Positions 35,136-42,826 of a stretch of DNA of 42,826 bases are shown one piece after another. The translations under genes were made by a program, and so were the position numbers. Under the pieces are notes generated by a model. It was given only the letters and a program-made list of their open reading frames with translations. It was not told where the DNA came from and did no database searches. The first letter of the stretch is position 1. The number at the start of each line of letters is the position of its first letter. Source of the DNA: Bacteroidota bacterium (lineage in GTDB: Bacteria; Bacteroidota; Ignavibacteria; Kapaibacteriales; UBA961); assembly GCA_005788035.1 (NCBI GenBank), contig SXZI01000106.1, positions 1 through 42,826 of the forward strand. Direction: 5' to 3'.

Positions 35136-35627
35136 ATGTTTACAATAAATCAACAAAACAACGATATTCCTAAGTCATTGATCTATAGTCAGTTAGCAAA
35201 ATCACTAACTGCCCTCATAGGAGAAGAGCGCGAATTTCTACCAAATATGTCAAATATGGCTTCTTTACTCTTTTTTAGCCTTAACGACATAAATTGGTCT
35301 GGTTTTTATCTGATGAAAAACAAAGAATTACTCCTTGGACCCTTCCAAGGTAAGCCGGCTTGCGTGCGTATACCTATGGGAAAGGGGGTCTGCGGTAGCT
35401 CGGCTGTGAATAAATCCACCATTATTGTAGAAGATGTGAATAACTTTCCGGGACATATTGCCTGCGATGTGGATTCCCGATCAGAGATTGTAATTCCTTT
35501 ATTCAAAGGAGAGGCTTTGATTGGAGTATTGGATATTGACAGCCCGATACTTGCTAGGTTTGATGAAGAAGACAAGAAAGGACTGGAGCATCTTGTACAC
35601 ATCCTCATGAATAGTTCAGAATGCTAA
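35136..35627 (+). CDS. Free methionine-R-sulfoxide reductase (GAF domain, fRMsr)
   Basis: A 163-residue cytoplasmic enzyme that reduces free L-methionine-R-sulfoxide. The GAF fold is recognisable by NWSGFYLM, LLLGPFQGKPAC, and LIGVLDIDS. The three cysteines of the family are present: C76 (KPACVRI), C86 (KGVCGSSA) and C110 (HIACDVDS), each offset by 8 from E. coli MsrC numbering (84, 94, 118). ATG 35136. It stands alone between two minus-strand blocks, with a stop that overlaps the convergent DUF2752 stop by 4 bp. Confidence 0.95.
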   Translation: MFTINQQNNDIPKSLIYSQLAKSLTALIGEEREFLPNMSNMASLLFFSLNDINWSGFYLMKNKELLLGPFQGKPACVRIPMGKGVCGSSAVNKSTIIVEDVNNFPGHIACDVDSRSEIVIPLFKGEALIGVLDIDSPILARFDEEDKKGLEHLVHILMNSSEC

Positions 35628-36064
35628 TTCCCGATTGGAGCAAGCAAGGAGTTTAACGCTTGTATGGGGAGATTTCTTAGGACGGTATACACGAGCGTAA
35701 GAATCAAGAATGCAAAGATTGAACGTTTCGGTGGTTCCCAAATCTGTTTGGGTTCCTGATCAATCCATGAACGAACTGACTGAGTTCCTCTATACATGAG
35801 ATATGGACCCCATAGGATTATGAGGAGATTATTTTTTAGAGCCAGTGCTACATCGCCATGCAAGATAGATGAAACAGCTCTAGTAGACCCGCATCCGGGA
35901 CAATGAAGACCAGTTGTCAAGTGTAACAAGCAAGGCACATACATATACCTGTCGGGTGGATATTCATGAAGAACAAATCCCAAAACAATGACTGACAAGC
36001 AAAAAGCCATGATTATTACAAGGATTCTTGATGATCTTGACATAATCTTCACCGAATCACTCAT
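35624..36064 (-). CDS. DUF2752 membrane protein
   Basis: About 146 residues from ATG 36064 (the ATG at 36043 gives MSRSSRIL; TTG 36067 is unlikely). DUF2752 family, function unknown. The signature LHLTTGLHCPGCGSTRAVSSILHGD is complete (positions about 46-70). A helix precedes it (LVIIMAFCLSVIVLGFVL) and two follow (NNLLIILWGPYL, FAFLILTLVYTVL). The start overlaps the end of the RDD gene by about 8 bp, so the two are probably coupled. Confidence 0.88.
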   Translation of the reverse strand: MSDSVKIMSRSSRILVIIMAFCLSVIVLGFVLHEYPPDRYMYVPCLLHLTTGLHCPGCGSTRAVSSILHGDVALALKNNLLIILWGPYLMYRGTQSVRSWIDQEPKQIWEPPKRSIFAFLILTLVYTVLRNLPIQALNSLLAPIGN

Positions 36065-36524
36065 CAACTACAGTGGTTTTTACGAGTAAGTCATGAAGTG
36101 CTTGTTTATATGAGGTAAAGAACATCACAAAACCCAAGAGAAAGCATAATTGCATGGAGATTGCATTGACAATATATCGCAAAATGGCATTGAGTATGGA
36201 GAATTCACTTCCATCAATGGACACAATTCTGATATGCAATAATTTTTTACCGAGCGTAGCACCATTGGAAATTGCCTGGTACACCCCATAGTACAATACG
36301 CCAAGTGTAAGTTGTATCCCTGTAAGAATTTGAATGATCGGCACAAGATTTTCAATCAAATTCTCAATATTATCACCTGAAGACTCAACTATTGCTGTCA
36401 AATCAGATCCTTGACCAATTACAAACAACACAATGATTGAGGCAATAGAAATGAAGATGGAATCGATGATATAAGCCAATAAACGTTTGACTGGATTTGC
36501 AATCGTGTACTCTACATTTTCCAT
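36057..36524 (-). CDS. RDD-family membrane protein
   Basis: 155 residues, RDD family, with transmembrane helices near 18-40, 68-90 and 112-138. The hallmark early Arg and Asp are in KRLLAYIIDSIF, and the linking block is GATLGKKLLHIRIVSIDG. Functions in the family vary and are mostly unknown (some act in Na+/H+ transport). ATG 36524, 11 bp after the TrmH-type gene and overlapping the DUF2752 gene downstream. Confidence 0.9.
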   Translation of the reverse strand: MENVEYTIANPVKRLLAYIIDSIFISIASIIVLFVIGQGSDLTAIVESSGDNIENLIENLVPIIQILTGIQLTLGVLYYGVYQAISNGATLGKKLLHIRIVSIDGSEFSILNAILRYIVNAISMQLCFLLGFVMFFTSYKQALHDLLVKTTVVDE

Positions 36525-36535
36525 GAAATCAATCC

Positions 36536-37159
36536 TTACTTTAGTGCAAAAATATTGAGATAATCGTCCAGCATGCGCTGATCCATTTGAGGGGAATCAT
36601 ACATACCATGGTGCAACCTTTGACGAAATGCTTCATATAAAGTTACAGCACAAGCTACTGAAATATTCAAACTTTGAATCATGCCAACTTGGGGTATCAA
36701 TACATTTCCATCGGCCTTTGCGATTGCCTCTTCAGAAACGCCTGCATGCTCATTTCCGAAGACAATAGCTATTGGGCTAGTGAGATCAACGCTATACAGT
36801 GAGCGAGCTTCATTCCCCATTGCAGTAGTAAGTATCGTCTTCCCTTGTGACCTTAGAGAAGCATAGCAGGATTCGATATTATCATGCTTATGAGTCAGCA
36901 CCCATTTCCTTGCGCTTGCCGAGCTTTTCTCTCCGAGCTCAGGGAAGGATTGTCCGGAATGATAAACTAAATGTACGTCAAGAACCCCAACGGCATCACA
37001 TGATCGCAAAACAGCAGATACATTATGAGGATCATGAACATTTTCAAGCACAATCGTCAGAGTTGGTTGTCTTCTGGAAACACAAGCCATGATCTTTCCT
37101 GCTCTTTCTTCATTGAGCAATGAAAATGGGGATTCCAGTTGTGTATGCACTTGGTTCAT
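36536..37159 (-). CDS. SPOUT-family tRNA/rRNA 2'-O-methyltransferase (TrmH-like)
   Basis: About 207 residues from ATG 37159 (MNQVHTQLESP). ATG 37177 gives six more residues (MTPFLS) but lies in the upstream gene's terminator. The three SPOUT motifs are intact: ENVHDPHNVSAVLRSCDAVG (motif 1 with N and catalytic R), IVFGNEHAGVSEEA (motif 2) and IPQVGMIQSLNISVACAV (motif 3 with the trefoil knot). The small size and motif set fit tRNA (guanosine-18-2'-O)-methyltransferase TrmH; a related rRNA target cannot be excluded. First gene of a unit with the RDD and DUF2752 genes. Confidence 0.92.
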   Translation of the reverse strand: MNQVHTQLESPFSLLNEERAGKIMACVSRRQPTLTIVLENVHDPHNVSAVLRSCDAVGVLDVHLVYHSGQSFPELGEKSSASARKWVLTHKHDNIESCYASLRSQGKTILTTAMGNEARSLYSVDLTSPIAIVFGNEHAGVSEEAIAKADGNVLIPQVGMIQSLNISVACAVTLYEAFRQRLHHGMYDSPQMDQRMLDDYLNIFALK

Positions 37160-37163
37160 AGAC

Positions 37164-37188
37164 AAAAAAGGCGTCATTTAGACGCCTT
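37164..37188 (-). terminator. Intrinsic terminator of the nuo/aminotransferase unit, overlapping the TrmH start region
   Basis: 8-bp arms AAGGCGTC (37168-37175) and GACGCCTT (37181-37188) with a 5-nt loop, then a T-run on the minus strand (A-run 37164-37169). ATG 37177 lies across its loop and arm, and the preferred start ATG 37159 is 4 nt past the tail. Confidence 0.85.
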
Positions 37189-37203
37189 ACTTTCAAAACA
37201 TTA

Positions 37204-38379
37204 TTAGCTTCGTTTGGCCAATGCTTGAGCGAGTCTCCGCATGGCTTCTTCAATATTTTCAACAGAATTTGCATAAGAGAATCTCACGAAACCTTCGCCA
37301 TTACTTCCAAAAGCAGTACCACTTAGGCAAGCAACACCGGCTTCATAGAGGGAAAAATCAGCAAATTCCTGAGAAGTCATGCCTGTGCCTTCAATGTTTG
37401 GGTAGACATAGAATGCACCTTTTGGTGAATGGCAACGCACTCCCGGCATTGCATTCAAAGACTCCACAATTACATCCCTTCTGCGTTTGAACTCAGCTAC
37501 AAATTCAGCGGCTTTTGCATCAGTCCTTTCAGACAATGCCTCAATTCCAGCAATTTGATTATAACTCGCCGTGCAACTTGTGCAATTGGTTTGCAACTTG
37601 GCCACAACTTGTGCAATATGTTCAGGCATGCATCCATAACCCATACGCCAACCGGTCATTGCAAATGTTTTGGAAAATCCATCAAGAAGGATCGTCCTCT
37701 CTTTCATTCCTGGAAACTGCGTGATTGTTTCGTGCACAAATCCATCATAGGTGATTTGAGAATAAATTTCATCACTTAGAACGATGAAGTCATGCTGCAC
37801 GGCAAGTTCCGCTATGCGCTGCAAATCTTCTTTCGTGAGAATTCCGCCTGTTGGATTTTGAGGCGTATTGATGATCACCATTCTTGTTTTGGGAGTGATT
37901 CGAGCTTCCAAATCCGCAATGTCGAAACGAAATTCCTTTTCTTCTTTTAATGGCAAAGGGACCGGAATTGCTTCAAGGAAATTTATCACAGATTCATAAA
38001 TCGGGAAACCAGGATTTGGGTAAATCACTTCATCGCCTTTATCGATCACAGCCATCATCCCATAAAACAAGATGGGCTTTGCACCGGGAGTGATCACGAT
38101 TTCAGTGGGTGCATATTCGGTTCCACGCGTGCGCTTAATATAATCTGCAACAGCTTGACGAGCTTCGGGCAATCCGGCGGAAGGTCCATAATGAGTGAAG
38201 CCATCATCAAGAGCTTTTTTTGCAGCATCAATGATATTTTGTGGTGTATCAAAATCAGGTTCGCCTATCTCCAAATGTACTATGCTTTTCCCTTGGGCTT
38301 CCAAAGCACGAGCACGAACAAGTACTTCAAATGCAGTTTCTGTTCCCAGGCGGGAAATACGTTCAGCTATATGCATCAT
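37204..38379 (-). CDS. Class I/II PLP-dependent aminotransferase (aspartate aminotransferase-like)
   Basis: 391 residues, fold type I, PLP lysine K237 in LLDGFSKTFAMTGWRMGYG. Other class I/II blocks are IGEPDFDTP, FTHYGPSAGLPEAR, NTPQNPTGG, LSDEIYSQITYDG, and the late FVRFSYANS with the carboxylate-binding Arg. Likely an Asp/aromatic/branched aminotransferase; the exact amino acid cannot be told. Start ATG 38379 or the adjacent 38376. It follows nuoN by 24 bp and is probably the last gene of the complex I transcript, ended by the terminator at 37188. I see no metabolic reason for this pairing. Confidence 0.93.
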   Translation of the reverse strand: MMHIAERISRLGTETAFEVLVRARALEAQGKSIVHLEIGEPDFDTPQNIIDAAKKALDDGFTHYGPSAGLPEARQAVADYIKRTRGTEYAPTEIVITPGAKPILFYGMMAVIDKGDEVIYPNPGFPIYESVINFLEAIPVPLPLKEEKEFRFDIADLEARITPKTRMVIINTPQNPTGGILTKEDLQRIAELAVQHDFIVLSDEIYSQITYDGFVHETITQFPGMKERTILLDGFSKTFAMTGWRMGYGCMPEHIAQVVAKLQTNCTSCTASYNQIAGIEALSERTDAKAAEFVAEFKRRRDVIVESLNAMPGVRCHSPKGAFYVYPNIEGTGMTSQEFADFSLYEAGVACLSGTAFGSNGEGFVRFSYANSVENIEEAMRRLAQALAKRS

Positions 38380-38403
38380 AATCTTCTATTCCGAATGGTG
38401 AAA

Positions 38404-39840
38404 TCAATGTGATGAGTGGCCAAAGATTGCATTTGCAATCGATAAAATACCGGATGGCATTATTCCGAGTATGATTACGCCGGCAATTGTAATCACAAGA
38501 GACATACCCGAAAGTCCGATCTCAGTATCAGGCATTTCTTTTTCAGGTTCATTGAAATACATCTTCACGATGAGGCCAATATAGAAATACACTGATATGA
38601 TTGATGAAAGAACCGCTATGATAGTAAGCCATAAATAACCGGCATCAATTGCAGCTGTAAAGAGGTAATACTTTCCAAAGAATCCCGCAAATGGAGGAAT
38701 ACCAGCCAATGAGAACATAAAAATTGTCATAAATGCAGCCAATACCGGATGTTTCTTGCTAAGGCCAGCATAGTCCGAGATTTCCAAATGTTCTTCACCG
38801 CGACGCTCAAGCAATCCAACAATAATAAATGAACCGATTTGCATGAACATATAGGAAGTTAGGTAGAACATAATTCCACTATACCCAGACTGAGATCCTG
38901 CTACCAAGCCCATCATGAGATAACCGGCATGTGCAACAGATGAAAATGCCAACATGCGTTTGATATTTGATTGTGCAAGCGCACTGATATTTCCAATCAG
39001 CATTGTTGCAGCAGACAATACTGCAAATGTCATTTGTAATTTGGCGGTCGCAGCAGGCATGAGCACCATGATCATGGGCATGAATGCAGCGAATGCCGCT
39101 GCCTTCCCTGCCGTACTCATAAATGCTGTGACAATCGTTGGCGCTCCTTGATACACATCGGGAGCCCATTGATGGAATGGGAATGCCGCTGCTTTGAAAC
39201 TTAATCCAATAACCATCAATGCGATGCCAATTGGCAATAAAGACTCCAATGGAAGTGAACCACGAGTAATATTCATTGCTATGTGATTATAATCCATACT
39301 GCCTGTTGCGCCATATATCAATGCCATACCATAGACCAAGAATCCTGTCGAGAATGCACCAAGCAGAAAATATTTCAATGAAGCTTCCACTGAAGCAACA
39401 GAACTACGCATATAGCCAGAAAGGACATAAAACACAACGGACATAATCTCTATTCCAATGAATAAACTCAAAAGATTATTGGAATGTCCGATCAACATCA
39501 TACCACCAATGGCGAACAATACAAGAGAATAGAATTCATCATGCTCTATTCCCTCTCTTTGCAAATAGGAACGTGCCGCAAAAATGGTGAGGAGTCCACC
39601 AAGCGAAAACAATACATCAAAATAAGATGCAAAACCACCACCGGTGACCATGCCATTGAATCCGATCCCATGTTGACCAAATGTTGCAATGGCCAATATG
39701 CCGGATACGATTAATGTGATCACGCTGAACAAGAATGTGATGCGAGCACTATTCTTGATCAATGCATCCACAACCATCGCGATGATAGCCATCGCAGACA
39801 AGAATGTGAACGGTGCGGTCAACAGTAAATCTTGTATCAT
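38404..39840 (-). CDS. nuoN: NADH-quinone oxidoreductase subunit N
   Basis: 478 residues, an antiporter-like proton-pumping membrane subunit of complex I with about 14 helices. Conserved blocks: the Glu in LFIGIEIMSVVFYVLSGYMRS, the Lys in LKYFLLGAFSTGFLVYG (helix 7 region), FKAAAFPFHQWAPDVYQGAP, and NIKRMLAFSSVAHAGYLMMG. The helix LAGIPPFAGFFGKYYLF follows, as in the family. ATG 39840. Last nuo gene of this segment; 43 bp separate it from the small unknown gene upstream. Confidence 0.96.
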   Translation of the reverse strand: MIQDLLLTAPFTFLSAMAIIAMVVDALIKNSARITFLFSVITLIVSGILAIATFGQHGIGFNGMVTGGGFASYFDVLFSLGGLLTIFAARSYLQREGIEHDEFYSLVLFAIGGMMLIGHSNNLLSLFIGIEIMSVVFYVLSGYMRSSVASVEASLKYFLLGAFSTGFLVYGMALIYGATGSMDYNHIAMNITRGSLPLESLLPIGIALMVIGLSFKAAAFPFHQWAPDVYQGAPTIVTAFMSTAGKAAAFAAFMPMIMVLMPAATAKLQMTFAVLSAATMLIGNISALAQSNIKRMLAFSSVAHAGYLMMGLVAGSQSGYSGIMFYLTSYMFMQIGSFIIVGLLERRGEEHLEISDYAGLSKKHPVLAAFMTIFMFSLAGIPPFAGFFGKYYLFTAAIDAGYLWLTIIAVLSSIISVYFYIGLIVKMYFNEPEKEMPDTEIGLSGMSLVITIAGVIILGIMPSGILSIANAIFGHSSH

Positions 39841-39883
39841 TCCTCTATTCCTTGGTTTATTTCTCGTGTAATGAACATGTTGA

Positions 39884-40144
39884 TCAGGACTTAGTTGGTC
39901 TTAGCATGACAACACCAACGCGATATGTCTCGCCATTCGTGCCATCATTTGTCTTTCGCTTGATCATCGCTTCTTGCGTCTCAGGATACAATGCTTCCAC
40001 TGTATATACAACATCCTCGGTGACCGTCATCGCAAATTCGACAGTGTCTCCAATGCGAACATATTTCCATTGATCAGTTGTGTCATGACCGTTCTTCTTC
40101 CAATCATACGGTCTTTCAAATATTTTCTTTAAAAGATTTGCCAT
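39884..40144 (-). CDS. Unknown 86-residue protein between nuoM and nuoN
   Basis: ATG 40144 is chosen because it begins 25 bp after the nuoM stop and the longer open frame upstream only overlaps nuoM as a shadow. The protein starts MANLLKKIFERPYDWKK, then has alternating polar/hydrophobic strands (YVRIGDTVEFAMTV, DVVYTVEALYP, QEAMIKRK, TYRVGVVMLRP) and no membrane segment or Cys. I do not recognise a family. The strand pattern suggests a small beta-barrel (SH3- or OB-like), which is inference. Same strand, within the nuo operon, so probably cotranscribed. Confidence 0.75.
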   Translation of the reverse strand: MANLLKKIFERPYDWKKNGHDTTDQWKYVRIGDTVEFAMTVTEDVVYTVEALYPETQEAMIKRKTNDGTNGETYRVGVVMLRPTKS

Positions 40145-40169
40145 GTGTTGATTCCTTGGTGATACGTGA

Positions 40170-41762
40170 TCAATGACCGGATTTGTGATTGACATGCTCT
40201 TGAATCTTTTGAGCTTTGATCTTGGGATATGCCGATGTACCAAGAACTGTCTTTTCGATTGATCCAACCAATGTCTGTGCATATAATTCAGTTTTTGAAA
40301 GGAATGTCTTTGGATAGACACCGATCCATACAATGAAAATCACAAGCGGCACCAATTGCCAATACTCACTTTTGGTTAGATCAGTCAAACCATGATTCTT
40401 TGGATTATCATTCGTGCCGAACATAACTCTTTGGAACATCCACAATAAGTACACAGCAGCGAAGATCACTCCCGATGCACTAAAAATGCTATACCAAGGA
40501 TTATTCAAAAACTTTGATTGAAATGAGCCAAACAATGTGAGATATTCTCCGATGAATCCGTTCAATCCGGGAAGACCGACGGATGCCATCATGGCAATGG
40601 TAAACATCACAGCAAACTTCGGCATCACCTTTGTGATTCCACCAAAATCCGCAATCTCTCTTGTATGTCGACGCTCATATAGCACACCCACACAAAGGAA
40701 TAACATACCTGTTGACAATCCGTGATTCACCATTTGAATGATGGCACCCTGCAAACCTTCGGGTGTGACTGAGACAATACCCAATACAACAAAACCCAAG
40801 TGACTAACTGATGAGTATGCAACAAGTTTTTTGATGTCTGTTTGCACCATTGCCACCAATGCACCATAAATCACACCTATAACAGAAAGCCATGCTATTG
40901 GATGCGCAAATTCATGCAGTGCTTGTGGGAACAATTCTAAATTGAATCTGATTAGTCCATATGTACCCATTTTAAGCAATACGCCGGCCAAAATGACGGA
41001 CCCGGCCGTAGGCGCTTGAACGTGTGCATCTGGAAGCCAGGTATGAAATGGGAATAAAGGTACTTTGATACAGAATGATAATGCAAAGGCCAAGAACAAC
41101 CATATCTGGATATCCAAAGGAATGCCTGGAGCCAATTGTTTTAATATCAAGAAGTCAGTGGTGAAATGTCCGCCAGGAGTCCATTTTGCATATAATCCCA
41201 TCCACACTATCGCGATGAGCATCAACAATGAACCAACCAATGTATAAAGGAAGAATTTGACCGCAGCATAGATTCTGTCTTTACCTCCCCAAATCCCAAT
41301 CAAGAAATACATTGGAATGAGGATAAGCTCCCAGAACACATAAAACAACATTGTGTCAAGCGATACAAAAACCCCAAGCATCCCGAATTCCAATAATAAC
41401 ATCATGGCATAATATTCTTTGAGTCTTTTGCCAATTGGTTGGAATGATGCCAATATACTTATGGGCATGATGAATGTGGTAAGGACAACAAGTAATAGCG
41501 ACATCCCATCCAATCCAATTCTGAATCCTGCATCAATGGAAGGGATCCAAGGAATATTGGAATAAAATTGGAAACCATCGATTCCATCATTGAACACAAA
41601 CCACAAAGGAAGTGAAGCAAGGAATGTCAACAATGAGAAAATCAATGTGACATATTTTATCGCCTTCTCTTGAACTCTGTCGATGAAAAGTATCGAGAGG
41701 AATCCCAATAGTGGCAGGAATAATGGCAAAAACAGCAATCCTGCAGAATCAGTATGTGGCAT
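40170..41762 (-). CDS. nuoM: NADH-quinone oxidoreductase subunit M
   Basis: 530 residues, an antiporter-like complex I membrane subunit. Visible signatures: the conserved Glu in FYVFWELILIPMYFLIGIWGG (helix 5), the Lys in AAVKFFLYTLVGSLLML, FCIKVPLFPFHTWLPDAHVQAPT, and DIKKLVAYSSVSHLGFVVLG. GLPGLNGFIGEYLTLFGSF ends the core. ATG 41762. The gene lies 69 bp downstream of the DUF420 gene and 25 bp upstream of the unknown 86-residue gene. Confidence 0.97.
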   Translation of the reverse strand: MPHTDSAGLLFLPLFLPLLGFLSILFIDRVQEKAIKYVTLIFSLLTFLASLPLWFVFNDGIDGFQFYSNIPWIPSIDAGFRIGLDGMSLLLVVLTTFIMPISILASFQPIGKRLKEYYAMMLLLEFGMLGVFVSLDTMLFYVFWELILIPMYFLIGIWGGKDRIYAAVKFFLYTLVGSLLMLIAIVWMGLYAKWTPGGHFTTDFLILKQLAPGIPLDIQIWLFLAFALSFCIKVPLFPFHTWLPDAHVQAPTAGSVILAGVLLKMGTYGLIRFNLELFPQALHEFAHPIAWLSVIGVIYGALVAMVQTDIKKLVAYSSVSHLGFVVLGIVSVTPEGLQGAIIQMVNHGLSTGMLFLCVGVLYERRHTREIADFGGITKVMPKFAVMFTIAMMASVGLPGLNGFIGEYLTLFGSFQSKFLNNPWYSIFSASGVIFAAVYLLWMFQRVMFGTNDNPKNHGLTDLTKSEYWQLVPLVIFIVWIGVYPKTFLSKTELYAQTLVGSIEKTVLGTSAYPKIKAQKIQEHVNHKSGH

Positions 41763-41831
41763 GCTTTACTCTAAAGAACTGACAAAAGTTGTGAATACAT
41801 TCGAAGAAGCAATTCAATCAAATGAATGATC

Positions 41832-42416
41832 TTATTGCCCCATTGTGTAATACGGAGAAATCATGAGATAGACGATGACTCCAGTAATGGTGACATATAA
41901 CCAAATAGGTAATGTCCAACGAGCTATTTTCTTATGCAGTGGAAACTCGGATCTCCATGCCCTGAGCAATGTGAACAATGCCAAAGGAACTATAATTGCC
42001 GCCAAAACTATGTGCGTGATCAAGATCGTGAAATACACGATGCGTATAATTCCTTCACCACCGAATGCGGTGGAAGGTGCCTGTGAATGATACGCCACAT
42101 AAGACAACAAAAAAAGTATGGATAATCCGAAAGCGCTCATCATCATCATTCGATGAGCCGCTATGCGCTTATTGCGAATGAAATAAAATCCAAGTGTCAA
42201 TAGAATTGTGCACGCAGAATTGATATACGCATTCAATTTCGGCAATACCATCACATTCAACCCTTCAATGGTTATCGCTTGTGGAACATACAGCAGGAAT
42301 GCCACAAGTATCACAACAATGATGGAAATGGAGTAAATCACAAGTGACAATGTGCGCTCACTCATCGATTGCAACATATTTGTACCCTGCGCAGAGGGCT
42401 GATTGGCATTCATCAT
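41832..42416 (-). CDS. DUF420 membrane protein inside the nuo operon
   Basis: About 194 residues from ATG 42416, which overlaps the nuoL stop as ATGA; the longer frame to 42518 is a shadow over nuoL, and ATG 42431 is possible. DUF420 family: five or so helices with the conserved block NACTILLTLGFYFIRN-like (here NSACTILLTLGFYFIRN), then KRIAAHRMMMMSA and HKKIARWTLPIWLYVTITG. Two conserved His are visible (AAHRM and HKKI), and more occur in YHSQ and LITHIVLA. The family often sits with cytochrome c oxidase/Sco genes and may act in haem-copper oxidase maturation. Its placement between nuoL and nuoM is unusual. Confidence 0.9.
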   Translation of the reverse strand: MMNANQPSAQGTNMLQSMSERTLSLVIYSISIIVVILVAFLLYVPQAITIEGLNVMVLPKLNAYINSACTILLTLGFYFIRNKRIAAHRMMMMSAFGLSILFLLSYVAYHSQAPSTAFGGEGIIRIVYFTILITHIVLAAIIVPLALFTLLRAWRSEFPLHKKIARWTLPIWLYVTITGVIVYLMISPYYTMGQ

Positions 42417-42826
42417 CCGATTGTCATCCATAATATGATACCGACAATTCCCAATAACATGAGGAGCGCATAATTTTGCGCAATGCCGGTTTGAATTTTT
42501 CGCAGTGATTCTGCCCATACAGCAATTGATCTAGCGCTTCCATTGACAACACCGTCAATCACTTTTACATCAAAGATTTTCCACAATGCTTCAAGCGACA
42601 TGGTATAGGTGGGGCGAACAATAACTGCATGATAGATTTCATCAACCCAATATTTATTCCACAACAATGAATATAATCCCTTGTTCTTGGAAGCCAGTTC
42701 ATCGGGTTTTGTGGAAGATTTTTTATACAATGTAGTAGCAATCAAAATTCCAATGATTGCAACACCCAAAGATCCCGCCATCAAACCCCATTCAAGTGCA
42801 AGTGAATGAGCATGTTCGCCATGGCC
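42413..42826 (-). CDS. nuoL: NADH-quinone oxidoreductase subunit L, C-terminal end only
   Basis: The open frame continues to the window edge, so the 5' part (including all antiporter-core helices) is outside. The visible 137 residues are the C-terminal helices and part of the lateral arm of subunit L: ALEWGLMAGSLGVAIIGILIA, then LYSLLWNKYWVDEIYHAVIV, FDVKVIDGVVNGSARS and the last helix YALLMLLGIVGIILWMTIG. The order YWVDEIY...VDGVVNG is characteristic. Its stop overlaps the start of the DUF420 gene. Confidence 0.93.
   Translation of the reverse strand, partial: GHGEHAHSLALEWGLMAGSLGVAIIGILIATTLYKKSSTKPDELASKNKGLYSLLWNKYWVDEIYHAVIVRPTYTMSLEALWKIFDVKVIDGVVNGSARSIAVWAESLRKIQTGIAQNYALLMLLGIVGIILWMTIG

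Noticed and set aside
39884-40333. 149-residue open frame ending with the unknown small gene
   Set aside because: The first 63 codons lie over the end of nuoM in another frame and look like a shadow; the real start is taken as ATG 40144 just past the nuoM stop.
42417-42518. Longer N-terminus for the DUF420 protein
   Set aside because: It overlaps the nuoL coding end and contains Cys/His-rich, non-membrane residues unlike the family; ATG 42416 with ATGA overlap is more likely.

Overview
The window is AT-rich (by eye about 40% GC), densely coded bacterial DNA. Its gene content points to the Bacteroidota/Chlorobiota (FCB) side of the tree, possibly a deep-branching relative such as the Kapabacteria/Ignavibacteria group. 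The signs are three large exported proteins with C-terminal type IX secretion (T9SS) sorting domains, an Omp28-family protein, a Cbp1-like coiled-coil lipoprotein, DUF3127 and DUF3467 proteins, and few Shine-Dalgarno sequences. The lineage is inferred from families, not from a marker-gene tree. I see no rRNA, tRNA, CRISPR array, insertion sequence, phage gene or integron, and the window reads as core chromosome. No gene-free stretch exceeds 300 bases. The longest are 8839-9085 (one weak promoter-like match) and 34911-35135 (a strong ribosome binding site at its left edge, otherwise nothing I can name).

Layout. 1-2929 (+): a tandem pair of M16 zinc-peptidase genes, the second fused to a LolA-like domain, ending in a bidirectional terminator. 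2990-4614 (-): surE and a DnaJ/CbpA-type co-chaperone, overlapping by ATGA. 4789-9961 (+): a giant T9SS surface protein with an IgGFc-binding-like head, then an outer-membrane barrel protein. 10022-17396 (-): an orphan ABC ATPase, then a tight run of Omp28-like protein, PNGase F-like protein and leucyl aminopeptidase, the last closed by a strong terminator. 17427-18302 (+): a DUF2279 protein. 18303-21143 (-): DNA polymerase I, divergent from an Ogg2-type 8-oxoguanine glycosylase at 21199 (+).

21906-24517 (+): a sensor histidine kinase translationally coupled to a CrtC/AttH-fold protein whose signature motif is altered. 24592-30459 (+): alaS, a Cbp1-like lipoprotein, a DUF3127 protein with an SSB-like tail, a 2[4Fe-4S] ferredoxin and an amidohydrolase. 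30447-34910 (-): RlpA-like protein, TPR lipoprotein, DUF3467 protein and a GH57 branching enzyme. 35136-35627 (+): free methionine-R-sulfoxide reductase. 35624-42826 (-): the end of a complex I operon (nuoL, DUF420, nuoM, an unknown 86-aa gene, nuoN) running into an aminotransferase, then a TrmH-type methyltransferase, an RDD protein and a DUF2752 protein.

The most unusual signals are: (i) three intrinsic terminators that abut or overlap the start of the next gene on the same strand; (ii) two extra small genes (DUF420 and an 86-aa unknown) inside the nuoL-M-N segment; (iii) the M16-LolA fusion in a split-active-site peptidase pair; (iv) the CrtC-like protein lacking its hallmark residues next to an orphan kinase; and (v) a PNGase F-like T9SS protein with a large insertion and an Asp at one catalytic position.
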